A stretch of 64,000 bases of DNA from Marchantia polymorpha subsp. ruderalis (GCA_037833965.1 AP031354.1:26886001-26950000); one strand, 5' to 3'; shown: positions 50,087 to 61,430, numbered from the stretch's first letter. Numbers and translations are program-made. The notes: generated by a model from the sequence alone, not told the origin.

Positions 50087-51330
50087 GGTCGGCTCTTGCT
50101 CGTGAAGAACGTCTCACTTGATGGCCGCGCCGGCTGTACGCTGGAACGGTCTTCGCTCTCACGCGCGGCTTCACGCTCCGCGGTCGTCGATTAAACTCTC
50201 ACGCTCGAATTGGCGGATTTGAACTCCGCGAGCGTATTACCCTGCGGACATGGGGGCGTAGCGCCGAAGGCGAGTTTTCCGCCTTGCGCGGTACACTTGT
50301 TCGTACCGCCCCTCGGCCAATCCCCCTCTGCCTTGACGCGTGTGTCCGCATGTCGGACAAAAGTTCAACTCCTGCCTGTGCGCAGGCAGGAGCCTCGGCG
50401 GATTCTCCGCCGGCACGGAACTTCATCCTCCTGTGCGCAGGCGTTCGCCTGTGCGCAGGCGAATTCCGTGCGCTACGTCGCGCTGGCGCGGAAGGCGTTG
50501 ACCGTGGTCAGCCGTCTCCGTCCAGTCTGTCCGTTCCTTGTCTCTTCGTCGGCGCTTCCGCCGCCGCAACTCCGTCCGTCCAAGAGCGCATCCACCCTTC
50601 CCGTCCGCATGGTCCGTACCGATTTGATTACTCTGGCGGCTCTTCCGACGTACGCGGCGCTGCGCTGGCGCGGAAGGCGCCGTACACTTTCTACCTCACA
50701 AGGCGCATTTCTAGGGCCCAAGGCGGATTTTCCGCCGACGCCGAAGCGCCTGTGCACAGGCGCGCGCCTGTGCGTAGGCGGACTTCGCGCCTCCCCTAAC
50801 CCTACTTCGCCTGTGCACAGGCGAACGCCTTCGTCCGCGCATAGGACAAAACTTGATTCCCCCTTCCGCGTAGGCGGAATTCGCGCCGGTGGCGAACTCT
50901 TTCCGCCGTAGGCGACCGCCTCCGTTTCTTCCAATAGTGATAACTCCCTAAGTCCTCATCCGTTCCAAGCGTTCTTGGGCTCGTTGGAATCAGTGCGTCG
51001 AGCTCTTTCCAACGGGATCCTAACTTGGTCAAGGCGCCCGAGGGTTGACCTAATTATGGAGGGTTTCCCTACAGCCGCGGACGCAACCTCCGAAGGCGGG
51101 TTTTGCGCCTTGCGCCGTAGAGATCCTAACTGCAGAGCTCGCAGGGAGGGTGGTGCCCGTCCTTACTGCTGCACCCCAAATCCCAGATTCTACAAGATCC
51201 CTCGAGAATCCCCGCGATCTTCCGGATTCACTCTGTTTTGATGTACCGAAGGCTATTTACAATGCTGCCAGGGTACAGTTTTCCAAAAATGTTTTAATTT
51301 CCTCAAAATTGCCAAAAGTGGGGTACCACA
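48361..51330 (-). repeat. E2 5' LTR, outer part (5' part of U3)
   Basis: Resumes the LTR cut at 31755 and ends GGGGTACCACA at 51330. With 29351-31755 it makes one LTR of about 5.37 kb. Bases 50087-51330 are distal U3 without a gene; the shared module is at about 50971-51015. Confidence 0.94.
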
Positions 51331-52078
51331 GTGCGCGGCAGTCCGTCGCACAGGAGACGTAGTACAGGTTCCGCGGAGTGTAGTGTAGCGTGGTTCCGTG
51401 CAGGCGTGTAGCGTAGTGCAGTGTAGTGCTAGTTAGGACTTAGAAGGTATAAAATAGTTCCAGGCGTTTTGCCTGGGGTTCTTTCCCAATTTCGGAAGTG
51501 CAGTTCAGGAACCCATTTCCTTTGCGTGTTTGTGTCCTTGAGCTCTGTCACCACGCACGAGGAGTTACAACTTAGCGTTCCGCATTTTGTAGCTGAAGGC
51601 CTGCGGCCGAATGTTCAGAGCTAGTACATTGGTTAGAGACTTGAGTAGTTCGGATCTGCACCTGCGGGTGACTGCCGATGCTAAGAGCCAGTGACTAGTT
51701 AGATACTTGAATAGTTTCGCCCCTACACCTTCGAGTGTTTCTTTCTGATTGTACTCCTTTGGGATTTTTCCCCTGAATGCCAAAGTGAAGTTTTGCTACT
51801 TCGTGTAAGCCTTGATTGTAAATTCAGGTTACGCTGCAGTAGGTGCCTTGAGGGTAACCCCTGTAGTATTTCTGGGAATGACAAGTGCCTGAGAATTCAA
51901 ACTCTTCAATAGACTGTTGTTGTGTTACCGGAATGTTTCTCAGTGAGTCCTTCAGTGCGGACCTGTGTTCTCTGCGCGTTTTGTGAGTTGAGAGTGTTGT
52001 TCACCGCGTCTGAGTGACTTCGATCCGAAGTAGGTAGTCCAAACCGGGTTTCCTACACTAGCAACAAGCTAGTGGAAG
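51331..52078 (+). repeat. Plus-strand GU LTR fragment hosting E2
   Basis: Begins inside the last codons of a U3 frame (GTGCGCGGCAG), has TATAAAATA at 51448-51456 and continues through R/U5. It stops abruptly within ACACTAGCAACAAGCTAGTG at about 52078. The left part should lie beyond the window on the far side of E2. The missing 3' end is probably 61431-61617. No gene. Confidence 0.88.
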
Positions 52079-54469
52079 CTGGTCCACCCTAGCTAGTAGC
52101 TTGCTAGTGTGGACTTTAGTGCGAGTCCGCCTGCGCACTAATTCGATGTAAGATCCCGGCTGAAGTGGATCGGCGTATTTATCGAATTTGCGATCCAAGT
52201 ACTTCAGCAACGGAATCACCTGCTTAGAGAGCGCCGTCGCCGGCGCTCCAACAATTTCCTCCTCCTCCTCCTCGGTATCCCCTGCTCCCGACATTGCTTT
52301 GGTGGAGCCTCCGTCGTCATCATCCGAATTGAGGATTTCAGTCGCCATTGATTGCGTTGGCGACTGTCCCGAGTGGGGCTGCACGTCGTCGACGTGTGCT
52401 GCCTGCGAAGGCACCGCTGCAGCCTCGCTGCTCTTCGCCAAAATGTCCAAGGCGGTGGGCGAATGTGGCCGTGCTACATCCCCGTCGCCCGCTTGTCGGT
52501 CTTCAATCGTATCCTCTCTACTGCCGACGTCCGCCGCCGAAGGCGATAGAACGGAGGGTGTCTGCGCGGGGTTTGAATGCGCATCGCGCACCGAAATTTC
52601 GTCCCGCGGACAATCAATCCGCTCCACCGTCAGTTGCTGCTCCCTCGATCGGTCCTGCGCAGGGGCTGTGTCCGGCCTGTGCACAGGCGCAAATGCCGGC
52701 GCCTTGTCCGCCGCAGGCGCAGCGCCGCGGACGTCTATCGCCAAAGGCGACATAGCCGGGGGCCGCTCGCCCGATGTCCCTTGGCCCTGAGGCCCTACCG
52801 CCAAAGGCGCTTCTACCGGCGGATTACCCGCCGATGGTGTGGCCTCCGCACGCTCCCTGCTCGCATCTCCTCGGCCCGAAGGCCCTGGCACCAAAGGCGC
52901 AAATCGCGGCGCGTTGTGCGCCGGAGGGTCTGGCCCCGAAGGCCTGTGTCCCGTAGGCGGATCTTCCGCCGGCTCCTTCCCCTTCCTACGTTGGAACGGG
53001 GCTGATTCCTACCTGTGCACAGGCGGCACGTGTTGAGGCGACCTGTGCACAGGCGGACTGCTTCTTCCCACGCGTAGGCGTAGGTCCACGTCCGCTTGTG
53101 GTCGCCGATCCGTCGAGGCTCGCCCGTCCGTCGAGGCTCGCCTGTGCGCAGGCGGAACACCTGTCCGCAACGCACGTGGTAACTCCGGAGGCCCTTGGCC
53201 CGTAGGCGGCCTCCCGTCCGTCGAGGGTGCAGCGTGGTCCGTTGCTCCTGTAGACGTCCGCGCTCCCTCGTTCTTCTCCGGCGACGCACTTCCTTTCTCT
53301 GTGGCAATCGTCGCCGTGTCCGCGCTGCTGGCTGGCCTGCGCGCCTTCTGCTTCGGCCGGCTATACGATTCGTACAACGGCCGCGGTCGAATGGGAGCCG
53401 TGGGTTCTTGATGCTGCTCCTCTTCGGACTCCTCTCTCCATCGCCGCTTCCGCGGCACTCTTGCTGCAGGAGTATTCCTCCCTTCGTCCCTCCGCCTTGA
53501 CGGAGTAGAAGTCGGCGACTCCTCTGCATCAGTGTCGACCTCATTCTCCCGCACATACCTCCCGGGATGGTCGACGGACAACGGCGGAAAACGAGCAAGC
53601 TCCGCCGCGGTCAAACAATTTCGCTGTCGATAAAAATTGATGAGGAAAGGAGAGAGATGATTTAGAGTTCCCCCCTTCTCCTCAAAAGCGTGCTGTCGCA
53701 TCACCCTGTGCAGGATGCTCGCCCAGTGAATTGGAGTTCCCTCAATGATGCATTCCACAAAAGAGACCTGCCACAATGTGATGTAGCAGGCGCGGTGTGG
53801 CTGCAATAATTGCAGCAGCGCCATAGCCAAAGTTCGGCGGAATCGGTCCTTGTAATCGCGGGTCTTGTACCCTTTCTTGGTAGACTTCCCCTTCTTGAAC
53901 AGCTCCACAAATTGCGCCTCTTCCTGCTTGGTCACCTTGACGCTCTCACTATCGAAGAGGAGGTGCCCTGGCATGCCGGCACATCTCCCCAATGCCTACG
54001 CCCAATCTTGGACCGTCCACCGATCAACATGCGGACGCAATCCGCGCGAAGGTGGTCCCTATGGCTCTAGCCACTCGCGCACGATATCCCCACAGATGTA
54101 GTTCCATCCCCATAGCAAGAAATTGAGCTTTCTTGCTATCAGGCGCTCCTCGAAAGCGCGCAGCCCGTTCTGTGGTAGTCGGAGCGGCAGCATCCGCAAT
54201 CGGCCCACCCTCGTCATTGCGTTCTTGGAGTTCGCCCGCTCGCTCATTCTACTTCCGCTCCGCTCGAGCTCCTTTCTTCCTCGGCAAACTCTAATCGCCC
54301 TCAATTCCAAATCACGCGCATTCACTTCTCCCCCAATCACCAAGAAATCCTCTGCGCGGCGATGTCGAGAATGCTTAGCAGCCAGCAGATGGACGCGCGC
54401 AGCTCGCACTAGAGAATGGAATCGCGAATTCAAGAATGGGACGCTCTCCGCCTCCCGGTCGAAGGTCAT
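52079..54469 (-). pseudogene. Decayed U3 frame in the older GU LTR
   Basis: One reading frame from ATG 54467-54469 to the truncation at 52079, with no frameshift seen but three premature stops. A Gln CAG has become TAG at 54059-54061 (after REWLEP). Another has become TAG at about 53995-53997 (DWAQALG). A CAA has become TAG just before 53009 (after PPVHR). The coiled-coil end is missing beyond LLARVDQ. That the frame is otherwise preserved after visible divergence hints at past selection on the protein. Confidence 0.85.
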
Positions 54470-54886
54470 GGTCGGCTCTTGCTCGTGAAGGACGACTCAA
54501 TTGATGGCCGTGCCGGCTCTACGCTGAAACGGTCTCCGCTCTCACGCGCGGCTTCACGCTCCGCCGTCGCCGATTAAACTCTCACGCTTGAATTGGCGAA
54601 TTTGAACTCCGCGAGCGTACTAAGCCGCGGACATGGGTGCGCAGCGCCGAAGGCGGATTTTTTGCCTTGCGCGGTACACTCGTTCGTACCGCTCCTCAGC
54701 CAATCCTCTTCTGCCTCGGCGCGTGTGTCCGCATGTCGGACAAAAGTTCAACTCCCGCCTGCGCGCAGGCGGACTCCTCGGCGGATTCTCCGCCGGCGCG
54801 GAACTTCACCCGCCTGTGCACAGGCGCTCGCCTGTGCGCAGGCGAAGTCCGTCCGCGTCGATGCGCTGGCGCGGAAGGGCCAGATT
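52079..54886 (-). repeat. Older, diverged minus-strand GU LTR fragment
   Basis: Clearly homologous to the GU LTR but more diverged than E1-E3. The left end begins inside the U3 frame at the LLARVDQ codons, not at an LTR terminus. The right end stops in distal U3 at GCGCGGAAGG, where G4 sequence begins. Bases 54470-54886 are distal U3 with palindromic repeats and no gene. Confidence 0.87.
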
Positions 54887-57800
54887 CTCCCCTGTAGACT
54901 GACACAAGGCACTACCCACTGCTACACTACTTGCATCACAGAAAACGTGAAAAGGCATGCTCCAGTCAGGAGGCCTCAACACTGGATAAGTACTCAACCT
55001 GGACTTCAACTCTTCAAAAGCTTCTTCACAAGCATCTGTCCACTCAAACCTGTTCTTCTTCCTTAACAATTGAGTAATAGGCACTACAATCTTGGCAAAA
55101 TCAGGAATCAACTCTCTATACCACCCTACATGTCCCAATAACTTGGCTACACCCTTGGCATTCGTGGGAGTTGCCAATCCTTCAATGACTGCAATCTTAT
55201 CAGGATCCGGTTCTCTTCCCTTCTCACTCACAACATAACCCAAAAGAACTCCTCTCTGAACACCTAGGAAGGTCTTCTCAGGATTCAGAGCTAGCTGCAT
55301 TCTTCTACATCTAATGAGAGCTTCTCTAACACACTGCAGATGCTCACTAGCACTTGACTGAGTGCTAAAATCGTCCACAAAAACTGTCATAGACTTGTAT
55401 AACAGATCCGTGAAAATATACATCACCAACCTTTGGAATGTGGCTGGTGCATTGCACAATCCGAAAGGCATAACAACCCATACAAAAGTTCCCCACGGAG
55501 TTGTGAAAGCCGTCTTATGAACATCCTGCACAGCTATGGAAATCTGATTGTAGCCAGCATATCCATCCATGAACGTGTACCTCGCATGACCTCCAACTTC
55601 CTCCAAAAGCAGCATGATAAAAGGTAAAGGAAAGTGATCCTTCTGAGTACAGGCATTCAGCTTCCTATAATCCACACACACTCTAAGTTTCCCATTCTTT
55701 TTCTTGACCAAAACCATAGGAGAAACCCAATCCGTGATCTCTACAGGCTTAATGAATCCGGCTTTCAGTAATCTCTCCAATTCTGCTCGAACTAACAACT
55801 GTAACTGTGGGTTCATCCTTCTCTCCTTCCGTCTAATAGGCTTAGCTCCACGGACCAGCGAAATCCGATGCTCCACCATTTCACGAGGCACTCCCTTCAA
55901 CTCATCATACGACCAAGCAAAGGTATCACTGAATTCGTCCACCAACTCACCGTACTTCCGTATCTCATCCTCTCCTAGCTTAGAACCCATCTTCATTTGC
56001 TTCAGCTCTCCTCCTCTGATGGACACCTCCACGTATTTCCAGTCTTCCTCTGCCACATGAGTTTGTTCCTCTGAGCTCCGATACCAATCTGGAGGGACCT
56101 GAGGATAGTCCCTGACGTCTTGGCCCACTAATATTCCAGTTGATGTAGTCTTGAAATGCAAGTGTTCCTCCAACTTCGCAGGTTGAACAGTATTCTCCTC
56201 CTCTTGAGTTCCATCAACCTGCACCAACCCCACCTCAGTAACATCCAACTCGTCCAACCATGGAGTGAGACCTCCATGTATCCACTCTTCCTCCATAAGA
56301 ACCTCACATGGTTCTAGCAACTGATATTCTTCTCTTTGTGAACTGATCACCTCCTTCTTGGAAATTTCGTGATGAGAAATCATCATGGCGTCACAACCTG
56401 ACTCAGGATAATCTCTCAACCACTGAGCAAACTCTCCATCATCGCTTCTGCTGTAAAAACTAGGTCCTAAGCCGCCTGACCCTACATCTAATCTATTTTT
56501 TCTGCCATTCGACTGAACCACTCCCACTAAAGTGTCTTCACCCTCGGCCTCGTTTTTCTCTTCTTCCTTCCCTGACGATAACTCAGGATCCTCTCTCACC
56601 CTTCCACCTAAGGACCCTATTGACACCTTGACTCTGTTATCCTGAGGACCATATGTGATTGATGGCTTCAGTCCTCCCCAATCCACAATGGCATTAGCCA
56701 TTCTCAACCAAGGTCTGCCCAATAGAATAGGGAAAGTGTCCCGGTTCGAATGCATCTTAATGACATGAAATGTGACAATGTACTCCTCACCACCAGTGGA
56801 CAAACGGCAATCTTTAATCATCCCCATTGGTACAGCCGAAGTCTGATTGGCCATATTGATAATGAAAGGTGAGGGGCTTGTCAGATTCAAACCTAACCTT
56901 CTCATGGTGTGTTCAGGTAGGATGTTCAAACCACTACCCCCATCAACTAATACATTGGGAATCACCTTGTCTACCACTACCACCTCTATCTCCACAGGTT
57001 TGACATCTTGACTTCCTTTTTGCAAATGAACTCTAGCAGCGACTCGAGTCTTCGTCTTTCTACTCCTTCTATGCACTGGAATGCCCTCCTTCAAGGTCTT
57101 ACGAGCAATGGGAGATATTTCCAGCAGCTGACCAAAAGTAATGTCCGCCTTCAGCGAACTCAGATCTGACCACAAATTGTACTTCTCCGACTCTCTCCTT
57201 CTCTGACATCTCATGTCCTCCCACTCTTTCATGGGTATCCCCGGTCCTTCCCACTCTCTTGGTTCATTGCTTTCTGAATCTTGCGTGACAGGTGGCACTT
57301 CTGCATCATGCAGAACCTCACCTCTTTTCTCCTCTGCCCTTGTAATCCTCCTTGCTCTCCTCGCCACTCTCTCAAGATCAGAGAGATGAGGAGGCTCCTC
57401 CGATGAAGTCTCTCCTTGCTCATCCTCATTTTTCTCAGTCTGCATCTTGCGATGCATAGCTCTGGTGGTGACAGTAAGGGCCGGAGCTTCATGCATAATC
57501 ACATCATCCGAATTTTTCAACTTATAAGTAATCAGGTTAGCATGTGGAGGCCACTGATTCTGCTCCTGTTCGACTATCCCCTTACCAAGATCAGAACTAC
57601 TACGCTGGACATCTCCATCATCGCCATTTGCAAATCTAGCATCTTGAGAGTTTGAAGAACATGGATCTGCAAATGAAACCTGTTTTCTGCTGTCACTACG
57701 AGGTTCATCTCGTGGTTCACTCTGGATAGGAATATATCTGTTCACAGTCTGCAGTCCAATAGGTGGATTGAATGTCTGCTTGCTGTTCTCATGATCATAA

Positions 57801-59383
57801 TACAAGTTAGGGGGTCTAAGATTGTTAGAATGCTCATTCTGTGGTCTTGCACCCCTCATATTTTCTCTCGCCTGGTGAGGACTAACAGCAGGCTGAGGCA
57901 TCCTAATGACTTTGTCTGGCTGCCGACATTGGTCAGAAGGATGACTACCTCCACAGTTACTACACCCATTAACCCCAACTTCAGACCAACAATGACCTGG
58001 ATAGTGCCACCTACCACAAAAAGCATGCAATTCTTTTCTCTCCCCATTCTGACCAACCTGACCCCTAGGAGGCCCTCTGTACCCGCCTTGACCTTGGTAA
58101 TTTGGTCCTTGGCCCGTTTGATGTTGCACAGGTGGGCCACCGCTCATTCTATTATCACGGTTCTGCACCACCCTACAAAACTGTTTGGAGTGCCCGGATT
58201 GACCACACTGGACACACCACAGGCTTGATGAATGTCTACCTGACTCGACTGGAGGAGGAGGCCCTGGCTGTTGACTCCTGATCATCAAGGCCATCTGATC
58301 TGTGATGCTCTGCATCTGTTTCATCATGGTCTCCTGAAAACCTGCCTGACTGGCATTCAATCTTTTCTCTACATCTGCTAGGTTAGGATCCACTGTAGGG
58401 GCTGGCAATGCTAGAACAGGTGTTGGTTCTCTGGTCTGCGAAATTGACTCAATGAGAGAATGGGGAGCTTGACCCCTATGCCTACCCGAGTCTCCTTCAA
58501 TTGCTCTAGGACGAATTGGGATGAACTGAGGAATGGATTCATCCTCCTTCCTCCACAATCTATCATAGTCCTTGTCAATGTTCTCTATCTCTCTGGCAGC
58601 CATCTTGGCCTCAGCAAGAGTTTGAGGGCTTCTCTCTAACACACCTCTGATGGTCCCAGCTTTGAAAAACCCTTGGATAAAAAATTGTCTCAGTGTATCG
58701 TCATTGAGCATTGTACCCACAAAACGTGCACAGACAAGATCAAATCTTCTAATGTAAGCTAAGATTTCCTCTTCCCTTTCCTGTTTTAATGATGCCAAAG
58801 CTCTCAATGCAGTACCCTGCCCCACCTCAGGCCTAAACTCATTCAAAAACTCCCTTTGCATCTGATCCCATTCCCCAAAATGACCTTCAGAATGATCCCT
58901 ATACCACTCATACGCCTCACCTTCCAGGGTAGTAGGAAACCAGACCAAACAATACCCCGGATCTGTAATCAGAGAGCTGGCCAGCCTCTCAACATATCTT
59001 TCCATGTGCCTTGAAGGATCCTCATCCTTCGTCCCATAGAACTTAGGCAGATTGGGTGGCATGACCACAGCTGCCAAATTCTGTGGAACCTGAATAGGAA
59101 GGCCTCTTGGCCTCACGAGCGGGTCGATGGGAGGACTAGGAGGAGGTCCTGCTCTCCCTTCATCGTCAGCCATGCTGGCAGGTTCCTCAACCGACTTCAC
59201 ACTACTAGGTTCTACAATCTCTACACCTTCTAACAAAGACTCATCAACAGGGTCTACGTTCAGAAATATCTCAAGTTTAATTTCTTCCTCGACTTTCTTA
59301 TTCTCAGGTTTCTTCCTACTGCGAACGGGTTTCTCTAGTCCTGGCTCCAGGTTTGGTTTGTGCGATCTAGTCCTATGCTGCAT
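54887..59383 (-). pseudogene. gag-pol: Truncated Gag-Pro-Pol of G4 (~1499 codons remain)
   Basis: Start ATG at 59381-59383, shortly after the primer site. Gag domain about 110-300 (LPKFYGTKDEDPSRHMERY, AYEWYRDHSEGHFGEW). Knuckle CVQCGQSGHSKQFC near 395-408 and a variant CSNCGGSHPSDQC downstream. Protease site VDGGSGLNIL near 814. RT with MPFGLCNAPATFQR and catalytic FVDD near 1335. RNase H begins FCDASSVAVGSALC, then the element is cut. The frame has no internal stop and stays open for ~26 more codons into the adjoining GU LTR, ending near 54806. RNase H is incomplete and integrase absent, so it cannot be autonomous. The lack of nonsense changes implies recent insertion. Confidence 0.9.
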
Positions 59384-59396
59384 TTACAAGATCAGG

Positions 59397-59414
59397 CTCC
59401 CGGCAGACGCACCA
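59397..59414 (-). other. Primer-binding site of G4, tRNA-Gly type
   Basis: Minus strand TGGTGCGTCTGCCGGGAG, five bases from the LTR. It fits, from memory, the 3' end of plant tRNA-Gly(UCC). The tRNA identity should be treated as probable. Confidence 0.7.
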
Positions 59415-59805
59415 TTTTATGTGAGCCTAAACTCCCCACCCTTCAGCGTTTGTAGTCCAGGTGGGGGTTCGAGCTCCCATAATCTAACTTCTCTGATCTC
59501 AACCATGTGGTCAAAGTGTATTCAAGACAATGAGATCATAACACTTGCTCTTTCACAGACAATTTATCCAGAATTGAAAATAATAACTTGCTGTCTGCTA
59601 TCTCCACAAGAGCAGCAGACAAGCTCTTTGTTACATAAAGATCTAACCCAACTCTGGGTAACTTTCTCAATACCACAGCCGCTGTGGTCTATCCTAGCTC
59701 CGAGTTCCACTACCAATTCCTACTCAGATTCCACTCTCCCTTTTCATTTTCAAATTCAGATCCCGACTGTCAGATTTCGGTCTCAGATTTCGCTCCACTC
59801 TCAGC

Positions 59806-60045
59806 TCCCACTCACAGATTACACTTCAATCTCAGATCCCACTCACAGATTACACTTCAATCTCAGCTCCCACTCATAGATTACACTTCAATCTCAGATC
59901 CCATTCTCAGGTCTTCCACTCACAGATGTCACTTCAATTTCGGATCCCACTCACAGATTACACTTCAATCTCAGCTCCCACTCATAGATTACACTTCAAT
60001 CTCAGCTCCCACTCACAAATTACACTTCAATCTCAGATCCCGATC
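59806..60045. repeat. 31-bp tandem repeat in the G4 LTR
   Basis: Units of the form CTCACAGATTACACTTCAAT plus CTCAG-A/G-TCCCA. Successive starts at 59811, 59842 and 59873 give a 31-bp period. About seven to eight units, some degenerate. Confidence 0.85.
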
Positions 60046-60540
60046 TAATTTCACACTCAGATACAACTCTCCACCCACGAGAGTTTGCTTCCTCTTCCTT
60101 CGAACTCTCCACACTCTATCCTCCTACCGATCCCACCCGCGTCTCCGCACAATGGCACACCACGCGATCTAGCTCGCGCACACTGGTACACTGGTACACT
60201 CCAGCTCTCCGCCCCAAGGCCGAACTCCCCACCAGGTCTCAGCTTCCAGGCCGAACACACCACAGCCTGCCTGAATGCCCCACCCGCAATGATGGGTCAC
60301 ACCTACTTCCCATGCGCGACTTTATGCCCCGCCGTCTCTGCCACACCAACTTGACTTCACGCCGCCGCCACTGCCACACCTGAACATTCTACATTCATGA
60401 CCACCCGATCCTCGCCGGAGGAAATCTCCTTCCGCGCACCGCCGAATGCGTCCAACCGCCAAAGACGCACTTCCACACCTTGTCAATCTCTAACAGTCAC
60501 CCCGACGCCCATAACTCATGGATCCCTGCTTCGTTTGCAA

Positions 60541-60585
60541 CGTTCTTGGGCTCGTTGGAACGAGCGTGTTGTGCTCTTTCCAACG
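60541..60585 (-). other. Module shared with GU LTRs (G4 copy)
   Basis: Minus strand begins CGTTGGAAAGAGC and ends TTCCAACGAGCCCAAGAACG, differing from the GU module mainly in the loop between the inverted repeats. ~284 bp from the LTR 5' end. Confidence 0.7.
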
Positions 60586-60868
60586 AAGGGATTTCACCGT
60601 GTGTGTGTTGTGTTGTGTTTCTGTGAAGCGTGTGTTTCTGTGAAGCGTGTTGTGTTTCTTTCCCCGAAGGGATTTCACCGAAGGCACTTCTCCGAAGACC
60701 TTGCCCCGAAGGCCTCCTTCCGCACCTCTTGCCCCCTAACCATCACACCAACTCCTAATCTTGCAGAAACTTTCAGAAAACCCCAAGCATAATTTTGCAA
60801 GAGCTTAAATCCCAACTTTTAACTCTCATAAGGGTGAAAAGACATGTGAGCACAGTTTTGTGCTCACA

Positions 60869-61430
60869 CGCGTCCGCCTGTGCAGAGGTGTTAGTCCCCC
60901 CCGCCTACGACATTCGCGGCGGACATCCCGCCGACGTCAAACCCTATTTCGCCTACGCGTAGGCGAACTTCCCTCGTCCGCGCATAGGACAAACTTTCCT
61001 CGCCTACTAGTAGGCTAGAAGCTGAGTGTCTTGCGACCTTCACAACTCCCGGAGTCCTCCTCCGTTCGTGGCGTTCTTAGGCTCGTTAGAATCATCGCGT
61101 CGAGCTTTTTCCAACGAGACCCTAACCAAGTCGAGGCGTTTGGGAATTGACCAGGTTCTGAAGGATTCCTCTAGTGCCGAAGGCGCAGCGCCGAAGGCGG
61201 ATTTCGCGCCTTGCGCCGAAGGGGTTATTCCTTCAGAGCCCGCATGTAGGGCGGTGCCTGTCCCCGACGTTGCACCCAACTCCTGGATTCTACGAGTTCT
61301 CTCGAGATTCTCTACGATCTTCCAGTTTCACTCTATTTTAATGCACCGAGGGCTATTTACACTGCTGCCGCGGTACAGTTTTCCAAAAATGTTTTAAATT
61401 CCTCAAAAATACCAAAAGTGGGGTACCACA
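60869..61430 (-). repeat. 5' end of the older minus-strand GU LTR
   Basis: Diverged GU distal U3 (shared module near 61067-61111) ending GGGGTACCACA at 61430. Probably the same LTR as 52079-54886, separated by G4 and by deletion of about 0.5 kb between them. No gene. Confidence 0.8.

Larger units (their letters stand above)
19712..51330 (-). mobile_element. E2: GU-family retrotransposon split by E1 and E3
   Basis: Minus strand: 5' LTR 29351-31755 plus 48361-51330 (interrupted by E3), primer site 29311-29328, gag-pro 26434-29264, pol 23593-26433, and a 3' LTR of which only 19712-23555 lies in the window because E1 is inserted in it. The right end abuts a plus-strand GU LTR. Bases 51331-51335 (GTGCG) should be one copy of its target duplication. 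A one-base deletion breaks gag, and both U3 frames are disrupted, so E2 is not autonomous now. Confidence 0.92.
54887..60868 (-). mobile_element. G4: second Ty3/gypsy family, 3' end lost
   Basis: Minus strand: LTR 59420-60868, primer site 59397-59414, and a single fused gag-pro-pol frame from 59383. The element stops in RNase H at about 54887, where GU LTR sequence starts, so the rest of RNase H, integrase, polypurine tract and 3' LTR are missing. It differs from GU in primer tRNA, LTR size (1.4 kb), gag-pol organisation (no internal stop) and lower GC. Sequence 60869-60873 (CGCGT) would be one target copy; its partner was lost. Confidence 0.88.
59420..60868 (-). repeat. 5' LTR of G4
   Basis: Length 1449 bp. 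The ends are perfect 7-bp inverted repeats (TGTGAGC at the left, GCTCACA at the right). It contains a 31-bp tandem array (59806-60045) and, near its 5' end, the module shared with GU LTRs. A GTGTGTTGTGTTTCTGTGAAGC-like short repeat lies near 60598-60660. No gene. Confidence 0.8.
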
